Assembly: GCF_006402735.1 (NCBI RefSeq)
Contig: NZ_CP017174.1
Location: forward strand, 8,598,001-8,662,000
DNA from: Myxococcus xanthus
GTDB lineage: Bacteria > Myxococcota > Myxococcia > Myxococcales > Myxococcaceae
DNA: 64,000 bases
Direction: 5' to 3'
Shown: piece after piece, positions 34,301 through 42,297 of the stretch
Layout: every line of letters begins with the position of its first letter
Position numbering within the stretch: position 1 is the stretch's first letter
Position numbers and translations under genes: made by a program
The notes under the pieces: model-generated
Told to the model about the DNA's origin: nothing
Databases searched by the model: none
Seen by the model: the letters and a program-made list of their open reading frames with translations, nothing else

Positions 34301-35308
34301 GCGCCGGTTCACCTCCTGCGCGGTCAGCGAGAAGGTGCTGCGGCACTCCGAGCACAGGATGGGCGCGTCATAGACGGGCGCGCCGCGGCTCCCAGAGGCC
34401 TCCCATTGCGCCTGCGCCTGCGCCTGCGCCTGGGTAGCGGTAGCGGGCGCCTGGCCCTCCACGAAGCCCGCGCCGCACTCCGCGTCCGGCGCCACGCCGT
34501 GGCTGACATCGCGGCAGGTGCCGTTGAGCGGCGCGCCACTGCCAGGGCCGCAGGGGCCCGTCATCGTTCCGCATTGCGCCGCGTCGGTGACCCAGGCGCC
34601 ATTCACCCGGCACGTCTGGGGGTTGAGGCAGGCCACCGTGCAGGACGACTCCACCGTGCCGCACTGCGGTCCCGTGCCCATGTGCTGCACCGGGTAGTTG
34701 GCGTAGGTGATGTAGCAGTACTCCTCGCCCACGCCCGGCGCCGCGCGCTCGAGGGCTCCGCCTCCCGTGAGCATGGATTCCGAGGTACCGCCCCCCGGGG
34801 GCCTGCCACCGATGTACCAGGTCCAGGTGATGCCCCCCCACGTGGACGCGGGCGCATTCGCGGTCATGTAGCCCTGGGCGGCGGCTTCGCACGAGGCGCC
34901 GGGCCGTGTGCCCAACCCCAGCACGGCCTGGTGCACGCCCAACGTGAAGCCGAAGTCCGCGTGCCGGCACGTGTCGTAGGACGTACACGTCTTCTGGCTC
35001 GTGTCCACGCCACAGGCCGCGCTCGTCTGCCGCCCGTAACACTCCAGGCTGTAGGTGAAGCCGCCGGTACACGTCCAGTCACCGGTCGCGATGTCGTCCG
35101 GTGTGCAGGCAAGGCCGTCCTCGGCGGTCCGGGTGACGACGGGTTCAGCGAGCGGCGGAGTACCCTCGGGCGCGGGCTCACCGCAGCCCCAGAGCGCCAA
35201 CACGGCCACCACGCCCTGGAGCCAGCGCGGACGCCGACTTCTGGCGGGCGCGTGTGCCCCGGGCGGACACACGTCTCCTCTCAACGACGAATCTCGCGAC
35301 ACATACAT
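31310..35308 (-). CDS. Very large secreted lipoprotein with central coiled coil
   Basis: A 1332-residue protein of unknown function. The N-terminus has a basic stretch, a hydrophobic core (LQGVVAVLALWGCGEP) and a lipobox-like LWGC, so it is probably lipid-anchored. Residues about 60-330 are Cys-rich (DWTCTGGFTYSLECYG, QCGTVESSCTVACLNPQTC). A long alpha-helical part follows, with hydrophobic segments (GMKGFEIVSGAIFTGQLIGA) and then a coiled coil with 7-residue spacing (RFDRVDRKLNDIHRDMQARF). The C-terminal 450 residues look globular (GGGDWGDYNEDGAPDYLGV). A hydrophobic stretch before a long helix bundle recalls pore-forming helical toxins, but that is speculative. The ATG at 35308 gives the signal sequence. 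Confidence 0.75.
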   Translation of the reverse strand: MYVSRDSSLRGDVCPPGAHAPARSRRPRWLQGVVAVLALWGCGEPAPEGTPPLAEPVVTRTAEDGLACTPDDIATGDWTCTGGFTYSLECYGRQTSAACGVDTSQKTCTSYDTCRHADFGFTLGVHQAVLGLGTRPGASCEAAAQGYMTANAPASTWGGITWTWYIGGRPPGGGTSESMLTGGGALERAAPGVGEEYCYITYANYPVQHMGTGPQCGTVESSCTVACLNPQTCRVNGAWVTDAAQCGTMTGPCGPGSGAPLNGTCRDVSHGVAPDAECGAGFVEGQAPATATQAQAQAQAQWEASGSRGAPVYDAPILCSECRSTFSLTAQEVNRRVYATVAMSRPDPRLHLQAGVAYFLARDNPALSQAELTAALNAVSTALNVYPFNPAKDGSGPRVRTMIRILARAQPYVATTTVAGRALRAYSQALLGSMHNGPSLERDLVTAHSLVERYGDVEVFSEETWGRLHDLAQGNVALAAVVNGSGIGAGVGVHTTQTAAQMLAIQPMGPLAGFVLPRLANDGSLSATKADARGFILTASTAGLSAAQQYSDMLNNLNVAEQAYRASIALKKPGQTLALAEGGAAEASLSGTPTAEEAALQAAIDAARARGTQLKDQLNGVREGVTGGLGLVAELFKKDGETQFAADIVRFASALNTTLEAVAKYAESSVKIAEKVSSFLDLGMKGFEIVSGAIFTGQLIGAAFQLFSLLRGAAQPPIEQTILEELRKLHQFVEQMQSRMFTRFDRVDRKLNDIHRDMQARFDLVDWELGRVNQNVEEVQASLHSLHVGLNRVDQNMYEYFTDTKNDAFELAAWSYLDWNERHSTPMLYADFTLAENQFSKWGAVDAHNSTILAGIDGRGSNPDVSPADELSSHKLSYNINYLREFPVQLGLPMLHGERISSPKDWMSGAEAYAQLFEEQPVLGGQMVSSRHSSLITAGTQLDTALRNLGKPLFAGIHARYLGDWAWMKALLEQAESDWRHSPARGLHGIDLWGGPDQEPAAHYLKPGEKPIVPCGGGDWGDYNEDGAPDYLGVNPARWNHDVLRPLLIADNLNVDQATIDLCGEGSWQLYSEVFTGFGGLYERKYRLESTVYVRYTYWDTATNTSKSERVFTHRFTGGHDFVTLVRGVDRPTYNPNTEQNPQEWMAKRWGYVSQNIASFDYAWANDFRAAVRTRMVDVLKNQQRQFYGHVATRMGQAGDALQVQAKRMTGTRLLWQSYAALALPLSLDHDEYLRGLLYGEDAVLSGYDTPQDVEVTPVMNDVMDMYMLFSAPNAQPAHNILADLHPAVTTRADRLKAAIDASLDAQAEAGGPEASAWVEPTLLRLRLSVPQ
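34409..34432. repeat. Four CGCCTG hexamers coding for a Gln-Ala run
   Basis: Four exact tandem copies of CGCCTG inside the large lipoprotein gene, read as alternating Gln and Ala on the coding strand. Such a tract can gain or lose two residues per slip without changing frame. Confidence 0.75.
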
Positions 35309-35412
35309 GGAGCAGTTCCCCCTCGTTCGGGTCTGCGACGGCATGGAATGCCGTCCAGCACCCAATACGGAAGGAACGTGGAATCCTGGTCCTCACCTCG
35401 AAATGAAACGAG

Positions 35413-35435
35413 CCGCGAGGAAGGCTTCCTCGCGG
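35413..35435. terminator. Inverted repeat after csbD-like gene
   Basis: CCGCGAGGAAG and CTTCCTCGCGG, 11-bp arms separated by one base, lie 48 bases beyond the CsbD stop and upstream of the lipoprotein start. It probably terminates the CsbD transcript. Confidence 0.5.
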
Positions 35436-35482
35436 CCCGAATCATTCACATGCATGCACCCGGCAGGAGCCGGGAAGGACGG

Positions 35483-35674
35483 CTAGGGCTCTCCCCGGCG
35501 CGGCTTGTCGGAGTCGACCGCGTCCTTGATGGCGCGCTTGGCGTCCTCAATCTTGCCCTTGATGGCGCCCTTGGCGGAGTCACGCTTGCCCTCGGCCTCC
35601 AGCTCACGGTCGCCGCTCGCGACGCCGACCACTTCCTTGACCTTGCCCTTGGCCTTGTCGGTCCACTCGCCCAT
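35483..35674 (-). CDS. CsbD-family stress protein
   Basis: A 63-residue highly charged protein with the CsbD pattern: EWTDKAKGKVKEVVGVASGD, then AEGKRDSAKGAIKGKIEDAK. CsbD-like proteins are small, abundant, hydrophilic proteins made under general stress; the molecular role is not established. It is a single gene with GGAG before the ATG (leftward AAAGGAGACCCGTC). Confidence 0.9.
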   Translation of the reverse strand: MGEWTDKAKGKVKEVVGVASGDRELEAEGKRDSAKGAIKGKIEDAKRAIKDAVDSDKPRRGEP

Positions 35675-35943
35675 GACGGGTCTCCTTTCACAACAGACAG
35701 CGCGTTCGAGTCAGAGTGTGGGCATTCCAGAAAGGCCGCGCAGGCGCCCCAGGGCCGCTCGCCTGAGCGGCAACCAGGCGCGAAGAGCAGAGACGAGCAA
35801 TTCTTGAATTCAATGCCAGCCACTCTCTGACAAGCGCCGCATTTCCATACACGCTGGATGAGGCGGAACGGGACTGGACATTGACGGCGAGCAATTCGGG
35901 ACGCACGCTGGGGTCACTGCTACCCAGGAGCACCGCTTCCCCG

Positions 35944-37719
35944 ATGGCCACCTCCTCGCTACCGACCCCTGGCGCCCTGCTACGCCGGCTCTACCTGCTG
36001 CGGTCTGTCGTCACCACGGTGGCCTTCACGCCCGCAGTCTACGTCGACATGCAGTTGCTCGACCTGTCGGGTGCGCGGGAGTTCAAGATTTTCCTGGGCA
36101 TCATCACCCCGGTGGTGCTCGGCCTGTGCGCGGTGGTGCAGCCGCTGGTGGTGATGCCGTGGCTGATGAAGCGCGCCCTGAGCGCCCAGGGGACGACGCG
36201 GGTGGAGCGGCTCATTCGCATCCCCTCCAGCATCGCCTTCGTGGAGATGATGGTGTCGTGGACGCTGGGCGGCATCCTCTTCAACGGCGGCGCGGTGCTG
36301 CTCCTGGACCGGCCGGCGTCGGTGGTGATGGTGGGCGTGGCGGTGGCGGTGAGCGCGGGCCTCTTCAGCAGCCCGCTGGCGTACATGCTGTTCGAACGGG
36401 TGATGATGCCCACGGTGCTGGACGCCTATCAGCGCGCGCCCAGCACGAAGCCCGCGGGTGAGGGCTTCGCCACGCGCCAGCTCTGGCTGCTGCCCGCGAT
36501 GGTGGTCTCCGCGCTGCTCATCACCTGTCTGGCCAGCATCGTCACGCTGCACCTGCGCCTGGAGCGCGGCATGGGCGCGCTGGCGGCGGACCTGGCGGCG
36601 CAGGGCGACACCGCGGCGGCCGAGCGCGTGCAGGCCACGGTGCGGCCGCTGGAGGCGGAGCTGGTGCAACCGGTGGTGGTGCTCGGCGGGTATGCCGCGC
36701 TGGGCTCCATCCTCACCGCGGCCTGGGCGGCCCGCCGGCTGGCCCGGGGGGCTCGCGCGGTGGGTGCGTCCCTGGAGGCCCTGGTGGAGGGCCGCGCCAC
36801 GCCGCCACAGTGGGTCTCCTCGGATGAAGTGGGCGACCTGGCGGCGTCTACGTGGCAGCTGTACCAGCGGCTCCAGGAGATGCCGCGCTCGCTGCGCGCC
36901 TCCGCGGGAGACCTGGCCGACGCGGGCCAGCGGCTGTCACAGGCCAGCTCCCAGCAGAACCAGACGCTGTCGCGGCAGGCCGTGGCGCTGCACCAGGCGC
37001 GCGCCACGGCGCAGGAAATCCAGCAGGCGTCCCACGTCACGCACTCGCGTGCCACCAGCATCCTCCAGGTGGCCGAGCGCGCCGCCGCCGTGGGCAAGCT
37101 GGGTGAGGAGTCCCTGGCCGGCACGGAGAAGGGGCTCACCGTCATCCGCGACATCGCGGCCGGGCTGCACGAGCAGATGCTCGACCTGGAGCAACGCGCC
37201 CGCGAGGTGGGCCGCGTGTCGGAGGTGGTGAAGTCGCTGGCGGACCAGTCCCACATGCTGGCCATCAACGCGGCGATTGAAGCCACGCGCGCGGGCGAGC
37301 ACGGCAAGGGCTTTGGCGTGGTGGCGCGGCAGATGCGCGACCTGGCGGACCAGTCCGTCCGGGCCACCAACCAGGTGCGCGGGCTGCTGGAGAGCATGGC
37401 CACGGCCACCCAGCAGGCCACGGCGATGTCGGACCAGGGCGCGGAGGGCGTGGCCGAGGCGCTGGAGCCGCTGCGGCACAGCGGCGAACGGCTGCGCGAG
37501 CTGGCGGGCCTGTCCAAGGAATCCGCGGCGGCGGTGCGGCAGATTACGGAGGCCGTGTCGCAGCAGCACGCGGGCGTGGACCAGCTCTTCGCGGCGGTGC
37601 GCGAGTTGGATGAGCTGACGACGGACACGCTGCGGCACCTGGACACCACGCAGCAGGCGGCCTCGGCCGTGAGCCACGCGACGGGACAGGTGTCGCAGTT
37701 GGCTGAACGCTACGTCTGA
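35944..37719 (+). CDS. Methyl-accepting chemotaxis protein with multi-helix membrane domain
   Basis: A 591-residue receptor. Instead of a periplasmic ligand domain it has about six membrane helices in the first 270 residues (LYLLRSVVTTVAFTPAVYVD, FLGIITPVVLGLCAVVQPLV, MMVSWTLGGILFNGGAVLLL, VSALLITCLASIVTLHLRLE). A HAMP-like stretch (ARGARAVGASLEALVEGR) leads to a signalling domain with the conserved tip LADQSHMLAINAAIEATRAG, EHGKGFGVVARQMRDLADQS. It should signal to a CheW-CheA complex, but no che gene is adjacent. The ATG at 35944 is used; the hairpin at 37726 follows its stop. Confidence 0.88.
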   Translation: MATSSLPTPGALLRRLYLLRSVVTTVAFTPAVYVDMQLLDLSGAREFKIFLGIITPVVLGLCAVVQPLVVMPWLMKRALSAQGTTRVERLIRIPSSIAFVEMMVSWTLGGILFNGGAVLLLDRPASVVMVGVAVAVSAGLFSSPLAYMLFERVMMPTVLDAYQRAPSTKPAGEGFATRQLWLLPAMVVSALLITCLASIVTLHLRLERGMGALAADLAAQGDTAAAERVQATVRPLEAELVQPVVVLGGYAALGSILTAAWAARRLARGARAVGASLEALVEGRATPPQWVSSDEVGDLAASTWQLYQRLQEMPRSLRASAGDLADAGQRLSQASSQQNQTLSRQAVALHQARATAQEIQQASHVTHSRATSILQVAERAAAVGKLGEESLAGTEKGLTVIRDIAAGLHEQMLDLEQRAREVGRVSEVVKSLADQSHMLAINAAIEATRAGEHGKGFGVVARQMRDLADQSVRATNQVRGLLESMATATQQATAMSDQGAEGVAEALEPLRHSGERLRELAGLSKESAAAVRQITEAVSQQHAGVDQLFAAVRELDELTTDTLRHLDTTQQAASAVSHATGQVSQLAERYV

Positions 37720-37725
37720 TGTGGC

Positions 37726-37755
37726 GGCTCGCCCGTGCTCAAGCGCGGGCGAGCC
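37726..37755. terminator. Strong convergent terminator
   Basis: GGCTCGCCCG / CGGGCGAGCC, a perfect 10-bp stem that can extend to 13 bp with loop TCAA. It lies between the converging MCP gene and the next leftward gene and is close to both stops. Confidence 0.75.
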
Positions 37756-37761
37756 ATCGCA

Positions 37762-38616
37762 TCAGCCGTTGGAAGGTACGTCGTCCTCCGCACGCGCGGC
37801 GAGCATGGGCGTGAGACGCCCCTCCGAGCTCAGCACTGGCGTGCGCAGCAGCACGGCGAGCTGGCCCACGAGCACCGCCAGCCGCGTCAGCCGCTCCCGG
37901 GGCTCCTCGCCGCCCGCCTCGAAGCTGGCCGCGTCCAGGTAGGCGAGCTGCGCCGAGGCCCGCCCATGCAGTCCCGCCACCCGCTGCTCCAGCGCCGTCA
38001 GCCGCGTGCGCAGCGCCCCCAGGAACGCCGTCGTCCGGGCCAGCAGCGCGGAGGCCTCATCGAGCGCCCGCGCACCCTCCTCTGGAGCGCTCCCTGACAG
38101 GATGGCGCGGGCCGAGATGGCCGCGTACAGCGGCGTCCCATCCAGCACCACCGGCGGCGAATCCTCGTCCAGCCAGCCCCGGTCCAGCCACGCCAGCACG
38201 GACTCCAGCTCGGCGGGCACCTCGACACCCGCGCCCAACAGGGGCCCGTTTCGCCGCGCCGCGCGGGACGGGGATTCGCGCAGGAGCGCGCGCAGTGCTT
38301 CCAGCGCCTCGGGTTCGAGCAGCTCGGCTTCCTGGACGTGCCCCCAGCGCTCCAGCCGCGCCAACAGCGCGCCGAAGGGCACCAGCACCTCCGCGTGCAC
38401 CCGCGCCTGGAGCGCGCCGTGGGAGGCCACGCCATCGCGGACCTGGAGGCGGTCCGCCCGGAGCGCGGCCACCGCCCCGCGGTGCCGCTCACGCGCCTGG
38501 GCCAGCCGGGCATCTTCTGGCGTGGTGACGCCAGTCTCCGTCAGCACCTTCCGCACACCCAGGCCCAGTGCCGTCAGCACCAGGCCACCCACCGCGAATG
38601 GGATGAAGAAGGGCAT
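37762..38616 (-). CDS. Membrane-anchored coiled-coil hypothetical protein
   Basis: A 284-residue protein with one N-terminal membrane helix (PFFIPFAVGGLVLTALGLGV) and a soluble mostly helical remainder (ARLAQARERHRGAVAALRAD, ARALDEASALLARTTAFLGA, TALEQRVAGLHGRASAQLAY). I know no family for it. It lies 98 bases downstream of carC on the same strand; co-transcription is possible but not shown. Confidence 0.65.
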   Translation of the reverse strand: MPFFIPFAVGGLVLTALGLGVRKVLTETGVTTPEDARLAQARERHRGAVAALRADRLQVRDGVASHGALQARVHAEVLVPFGALLARLERWGHVQEAELLEPEALEALRALLRESPSRAARRNGPLLGAGVEVPAELESVLAWLDRGWLDEDSPPVVLDGTPLYAAISARAILSGSAPEEGARALDEASALLARTTAFLGALRTRLTALEQRVAGLHGRASAQLAYLDAASFEAGGEEPRERLTRLAVLVGQLAVLLRTPVLSSEGRLTPMLAARAEDDVPSNG

Positions 38617-38714
38617 GCCTCGCAACTATGCCAGCTTCGTCCCCGTCCCGCCCGGCGGATGCGGGCGGCCCTTCCCCGCCTGCCGGGTGGGCGCGCCACC
38701 CGCTGGCGCGGCGC

Positions 38715-40283
38715 TCACCCCGCGCGAGCTTGAACGGGCGCCTCCGGCTCCAGCGGCGGCACATACGGCCAGCCCGGCAGCGGGCCCCTGCCCGCCTCGC
38801 GCGTCAGGTAGTCCGCCGCGATGTTCGCGCTCTCCATGATGGTCAGCAGGCCGCTCCCCGGATGCGTGCCGCCGCCCACGAAGTACAGCCCTTCGATGTC
38901 TCGGTTCTTCACCTTGGGCCGCAGCGGCCCCAGCTGCAGCCACGTATGCGACAGGTTGAACACCGCGCCCCGGAACACATTGAAGTCGTCCCGCCACGTC
39001 TCCGCCGTGAAGTAGCGCTCTTCGCGGATGTGCTCGCGCACGCCCTTCAGCCCCACCTTCTCCAGCATGGCGGGAACGCGCTCGCGCAGCGCCTGCTCCG
39101 TCTTCGCCCAGTCCACCGGACGTCCCGTGTTCGGCGTGGGCACCAGCACGTACAACGTCGAATGGCCCGCCGGCGCGCCGGACGGGTCCGTCACGCCCGG
39201 ATTGCACACGTAGAAGGGCGGGTCCTCCAGGTCGACGTGCCGGTCCTCCAGCGCGTCACGGTCCGTGCGCCGCGCGGACTCCGACAGGTAGATGAGATGG
39301 TGCGGAAGGTCGGCGTACACCGTGTCCAGGCCGTAGTACGCCATGAACGTGCTGCACGAATACTTCGCCCGCTCCAGCGCCGCGTCCGTCAGCCGCGAGC
39401 CTTCCCGCGCCTCCGCCGGAATCAACGACCGCGCCGCATAGGCCAGGTCCGCGTTCACCACCACCGCGTCCGCCTCCAGCACCTCGCCGCCCACGAGCTT
39501 CACGCCCACCGCGCGGCCCGCGTCCACGCGCACCTTCTCCACCGGCGTGCCCATGCGGAAGGTGGCGCCCAAATCCTCCGCGCAGCGCATCATGCCGCGC
39601 GACAGCTCGCGGAAGCCGCCCTCCACGTGCCAGACGCCGAAGGCCAGCTCCAGGAAGGGAATCACGCTGAACACCGACGAGCACGTCGTGGGGTGCAGGC
39701 CCAGGTACTTGGACGGGTACGCCAGGGCGTACGTCACCCGGTCATCGTGGAAGAAGCCGTCCAGCTGCCGGTACAGCGTCTGCCAGGGCTTGAAGCGCAG
39801 CGTGGGCGCCAACCGCCACGGCGCGTAGTAGCCCAGGTTGTCCGCGGAGGTGCAGATGAACTTCTCGTAGGCGATGCCGTACTTCTCCCGCCCGTCCTCC
39901 ATCCATTGGCGCAGCGCGGACGCCTGCCGCGGGCCGAACTTCGCCAGCTCCGCCTCCATGCGGTCCAGGTGCCGGGTGGTGTCCAGGTGCGTGCCGTCCC
40001 AGAAGTGCACCCGCGTGTTGACGTCCAGCGGGAGCAGCTTGACGTAGTCCTCCAGCCGCCGGCCCGCGCGCCGGAATATCTGCTCCAGCACGCCCGGCAG
40101 TTGGAGGATGGAGGGCCCGGTGTCCACCGCGTACTCGCCCGACGCGCCCAGCGTCAGCCCCTTCATCCGCCCCCCGGGCACCGCGTCCTTCTCCACCACG
40201 GTGACCCGGAAGCCCTGCCCCGCCAGGTTGATGGCGGCCGACAAGCCCCCCGGTCCCGCACCCACGACGATGACGTGCCGCAC
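38715..40283 (-). CDS. carC: Phytoene desaturase (zeta-carotene-forming, CarC-like)
   Basis: A 522-residue flavoenzyme of the CrtI family. It starts RHVIVVGAGPGGLSAAINLA, the FAD-binding Rossmann motif, and has the family's C-terminal signature GLYFVGGGTHPGSGLLTIME. By memory it matches M. xanthus CarC, which dehydrogenates phytoene to zeta-carotene; another desaturase elsewhere finishes lycopene. In M. xanthus carC is unlinked to the other carotenoid genes and is induced by blue light through the ECF sigma factor CarQ, which fits its isolated position here. The GTG at 40283 has GGGAGGC before it and starts the Rossmann fold. I could not confirm the promoter by eye. Confidence 0.88.
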   Translation of the reverse strand: MRHVIVVGAGPGGLSAAINLAGQGFRVTVVEKDAVPGGRMKGLTLGASGEYAVDTGPSILQLPGVLEQIFRRAGRRLEDYVKLLPLDVNTRVHFWDGTHLDTTRHLDRMEAELAKFGPRQASALRQWMEDGREKYGIAYEKFICTSADNLGYYAPWRLAPTLRFKPWQTLYRQLDGFFHDDRVTYALAYPSKYLGLHPTTCSSVFSVIPFLELAFGVWHVEGGFRELSRGMMRCAEDLGATFRMGTPVEKVRVDAGRAVGVKLVGGEVLEADAVVVNADLAYAARSLIPAEAREGSRLTDAALERAKYSCSTFMAYYGLDTVYADLPHHLIYLSESARRTDRDALEDRHVDLEDPPFYVCNPGVTDPSGAPAGHSTLYVLVPTPNTGRPVDWAKTEQALRERVPAMLEKVGLKGVREHIREERYFTAETWRDDFNVFRGAVFNLSHTWLQLGPLRPKVKNRDIEGLYFVGGGTHPGSGLLTIMESANIAADYLTREAGRGPLPGWPYVPPLEPEAPVQARAG

Positions 40284-40461
40284 GCTGCCTCCCTCGCTCG
40301 CTTGCCATGCCCTACCGGATGCCAAGGCCCTCCGGTACCCGGGTGAACGGAATCCCACCCACTCATTCACCTGGCGAACGCGCGAACCGGCCAGGACGTT
40401 ACAAGAGCACCGTCCGGCACTGGCCCCCGGGTGGACACCATTCCAGCCTTCTTCCGCCACC

Positions 40462-42237
40462 GTGCCACCGCATTCCTCCTCCCACCTGCGCCGCAACGCC
40501 GCCGCCTACTGCGTGGTCCTGGTGGGGCTGCTCCTCACCGCCGCGTCGGCGGCCTATGTGCAGCAGAGCATCCACGAGCGCCGCCTGCGCCGCTTCGACG
40601 GCGCGGTCCATGACGGGGTGCTGGGCCTCCAGCAGCGCCTGGAGCTGAACCAGACCCTGCTCCAGGGCGTGCATGGACTGTTCACCGGCAGCCGCTTCGT
40701 GAGCCGGGAGGAGTTCGACGCCTACCTGGAGAGCCTGGAGCTGAACCGCGGCTTCCCAGGGCTGGAGGGCATCGGCTTCGCGCGGTGGCTTCGGCCAGAG
40801 GACGTGGCCCGGTACGACGCGAAGGTCCGCGGCAGGCAGGAGCCAAGCCATCCCGTGTGGCCCCCGGGCCCACGCGAGGCCTACACCGCCATCGTCATGA
40901 TGAACCCCCTGGACGCGCGCACGCAGCAGGGCCTGGGATTCGACATGCTCACCGAGCCCAGCCGCCGGGCAGCGATGCTGCGCGCGCTGGGCACGAGGCG
41001 CCAGGCCGCCACCCACAAGGTGCGGCTCATCCAAGGCTGGGAGGACGCCGCGGGCCGCGTGGGCATCGTCATCTTCATCCCCGTGTACATCCGCCCGAAG
41101 GACGCCCAGCCCCCCGGCCCCCCCACCAAAAATCTGCGCGGCTTCGTCTACCTCCCCCTCGCCATGGAGGACCTGATGAGCGAGCTGCACTTCATCGGCT
41201 TCCAGGAGACCATCGACCTGGAGGTGTACGACGGGACGGAGGTCCGCGACGACGCGCTCCTCTATGCGTCCAGCTCCCCGGCATCGCGGGGTGCCCCCGC
41301 CCTCCAGCAGGACGTGAGGATACCCGTGGCCGGCCAGACCTGGACGCTGCGGTTCAACGCGCGCCAGGCCTTCACCGATGCCAGCACCACCGGGCAGCCC
41401 GGCACCGTCGTGGGCGCCGGGCTGCTGGTGACGCTGCTGCTGTTCTTCATCACCCGCTCGCAGGTCCGCGCCCGGACCGTGGCCGAGGCCGCCAACACGG
41501 AGCAACAGCGGCTGACCGGCGAGGCCCGCGACGCCGTCCAGGTGCGCGACGACTTCCTCAGCATCGCCGCGCACGAGCTGCGCACGCCCCTCACCAACCT
41601 CAAGCTCCAGCTCCAGTTGCTGTACCGCCAGCTTCGCGGCGAGGGGCCCCTGGACGTGGAGAAGCTCGCGCAGCGGGTGCAGTCCAGCGAGCGCCAGACG
41701 TCGCGCCTGGCGACCCTGGTAGACAGCCTGCTCGACGTGTCCCGGCTGGCGCGCGGCCGGATGGAGCTGAACCTGGAGCCCGTGGACCTGGACGAAATGG
41801 TGCACGAGGCCGTCCGCCGCTTCGAGACGGAAGCCAGGACAGCGGGGGTCCAGGTGACGGTGGATTCGCCCGTCCCCGTGACGGGCCAGTGGGACCGGAT
41901 GCGGCTGGAGCAGGTGCTCACCAACCTGCTGTCCAACGCGCTCAAGTACGGCCACGGCGCCCCCGTGGACGTGCGCGTGCGCTCGGACGAAACACAGGCG
42001 ACGCTGGAGGTGGAGGACCACGGCATCGGCCTTCCGCCGGAAGACGCGCAGCGCATCTTCGGCCGCTTCGAACGCGCCGTATCCAGCCGCCACTATGGCG
42101 GGCTGGGCCTGGGCCTCTTCATCACCCGCCAGCTCGTGGAGGCCCTGGGAGGCCGCATCAGCGTGACCAGCACCCCGGGCCAGGGCGCCACGTTCACCGT
42201 CGTGCTGCCCTTGAGCGGCCCACGAGCCGTGGCTTGA
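40462..42237 (+). CDS. CHASE-domain sensor histidine kinase
   Basis: A 591-residue kinase with membrane helix 1 (AAYCVVLVGLLLTAASAAYV), a periplasmic CHASE domain (LEGIGFARWLRPEDVARYD, VRLIQGWEDAAGRVGIVIFI), helix 2 (GTVVGAGLLVTLLLFFITRS), a HisKA domain with His371 in LSIAAHELRTPL and an ATPase with N-box LTNLLSNALKYG and G-box GGLGLGLF. It phosphorylates an unknown response regulator, none being adjacent. It is divergent from carC across about 180 bases. The GTG at 40462 is a weak choice, since no ribosome site is clear. Confidence 0.85.
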   Translation: MPPHSSSHLRRNAAAYCVVLVGLLLTAASAAYVQQSIHERRLRRFDGAVHDGVLGLQQRLELNQTLLQGVHGLFTGSRFVSREEFDAYLESLELNRGFPGLEGIGFARWLRPEDVARYDAKVRGRQEPSHPVWPPGPREAYTAIVMMNPLDARTQQGLGFDMLTEPSRRAAMLRALGTRRQAATHKVRLIQGWEDAAGRVGIVIFIPVYIRPKDAQPPGPPTKNLRGFVYLPLAMEDLMSELHFIGFQETIDLEVYDGTEVRDDALLYASSSPASRGAPALQQDVRIPVAGQTWTLRFNARQAFTDASTTGQPGTVVGAGLLVTLLLFFITRSQVRARTVAEAANTEQQRLTGEARDAVQVRDDFLSIAAHELRTPLTNLKLQLQLLYRQLRGEGPLDVEKLAQRVQSSERQTSRLATLVDSLLDVSRLARGRMELNLEPVDLDEMVHEAVRRFETEARTAGVQVTVDSPVPVTGQWDRMRLEQVLTNLLSNALKYGHGAPVDVRVRSDETQATLEVEDHGIGLPPEDAQRIFGRFERAVSSRHYGGLGLGLFITRQLVEALGGRISVTSTPGQGATFTVVLPLSGPRAVA

Positions 42238-42245
42238 CGCTCCCT

Positions 42246-42270
42246 GCCTTGCGGGGAAGCCCGGCAAGGC
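42246..42270. terminator. Hairpin after the histidine kinase
   Basis: GCCTTGC-GGG and CCC-G-GCAAGGC pair over 10 bp with one bulged G and loop GAAG, starting 9 bases after the kinase stop codon. Confidence 0.6.
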
Positions 42271-42297
42271 CCTTCAATGACAGGCAGGAGGATTCAC

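Noticed and set aside
34409..34432. CGCCTG repeats as a CRISPR or regulatory repeat
   Set aside because: Only four direct hexamers in frame within a coding gene, with no spacers.
31451..35830. A very long open frame on the + strand opposite the lipoprotein gene
   Set aside because: It has no start context, is His/Arg/Gly/Val-rich and disappears as a mirror of the lipoprotein's codon bias; high GC keeps antisense frames open.
40108..40461. Longer N-terminus for the CHASE kinase
   Set aside because: Upstream in-frame codons lie inside the carC start and the residues look random.
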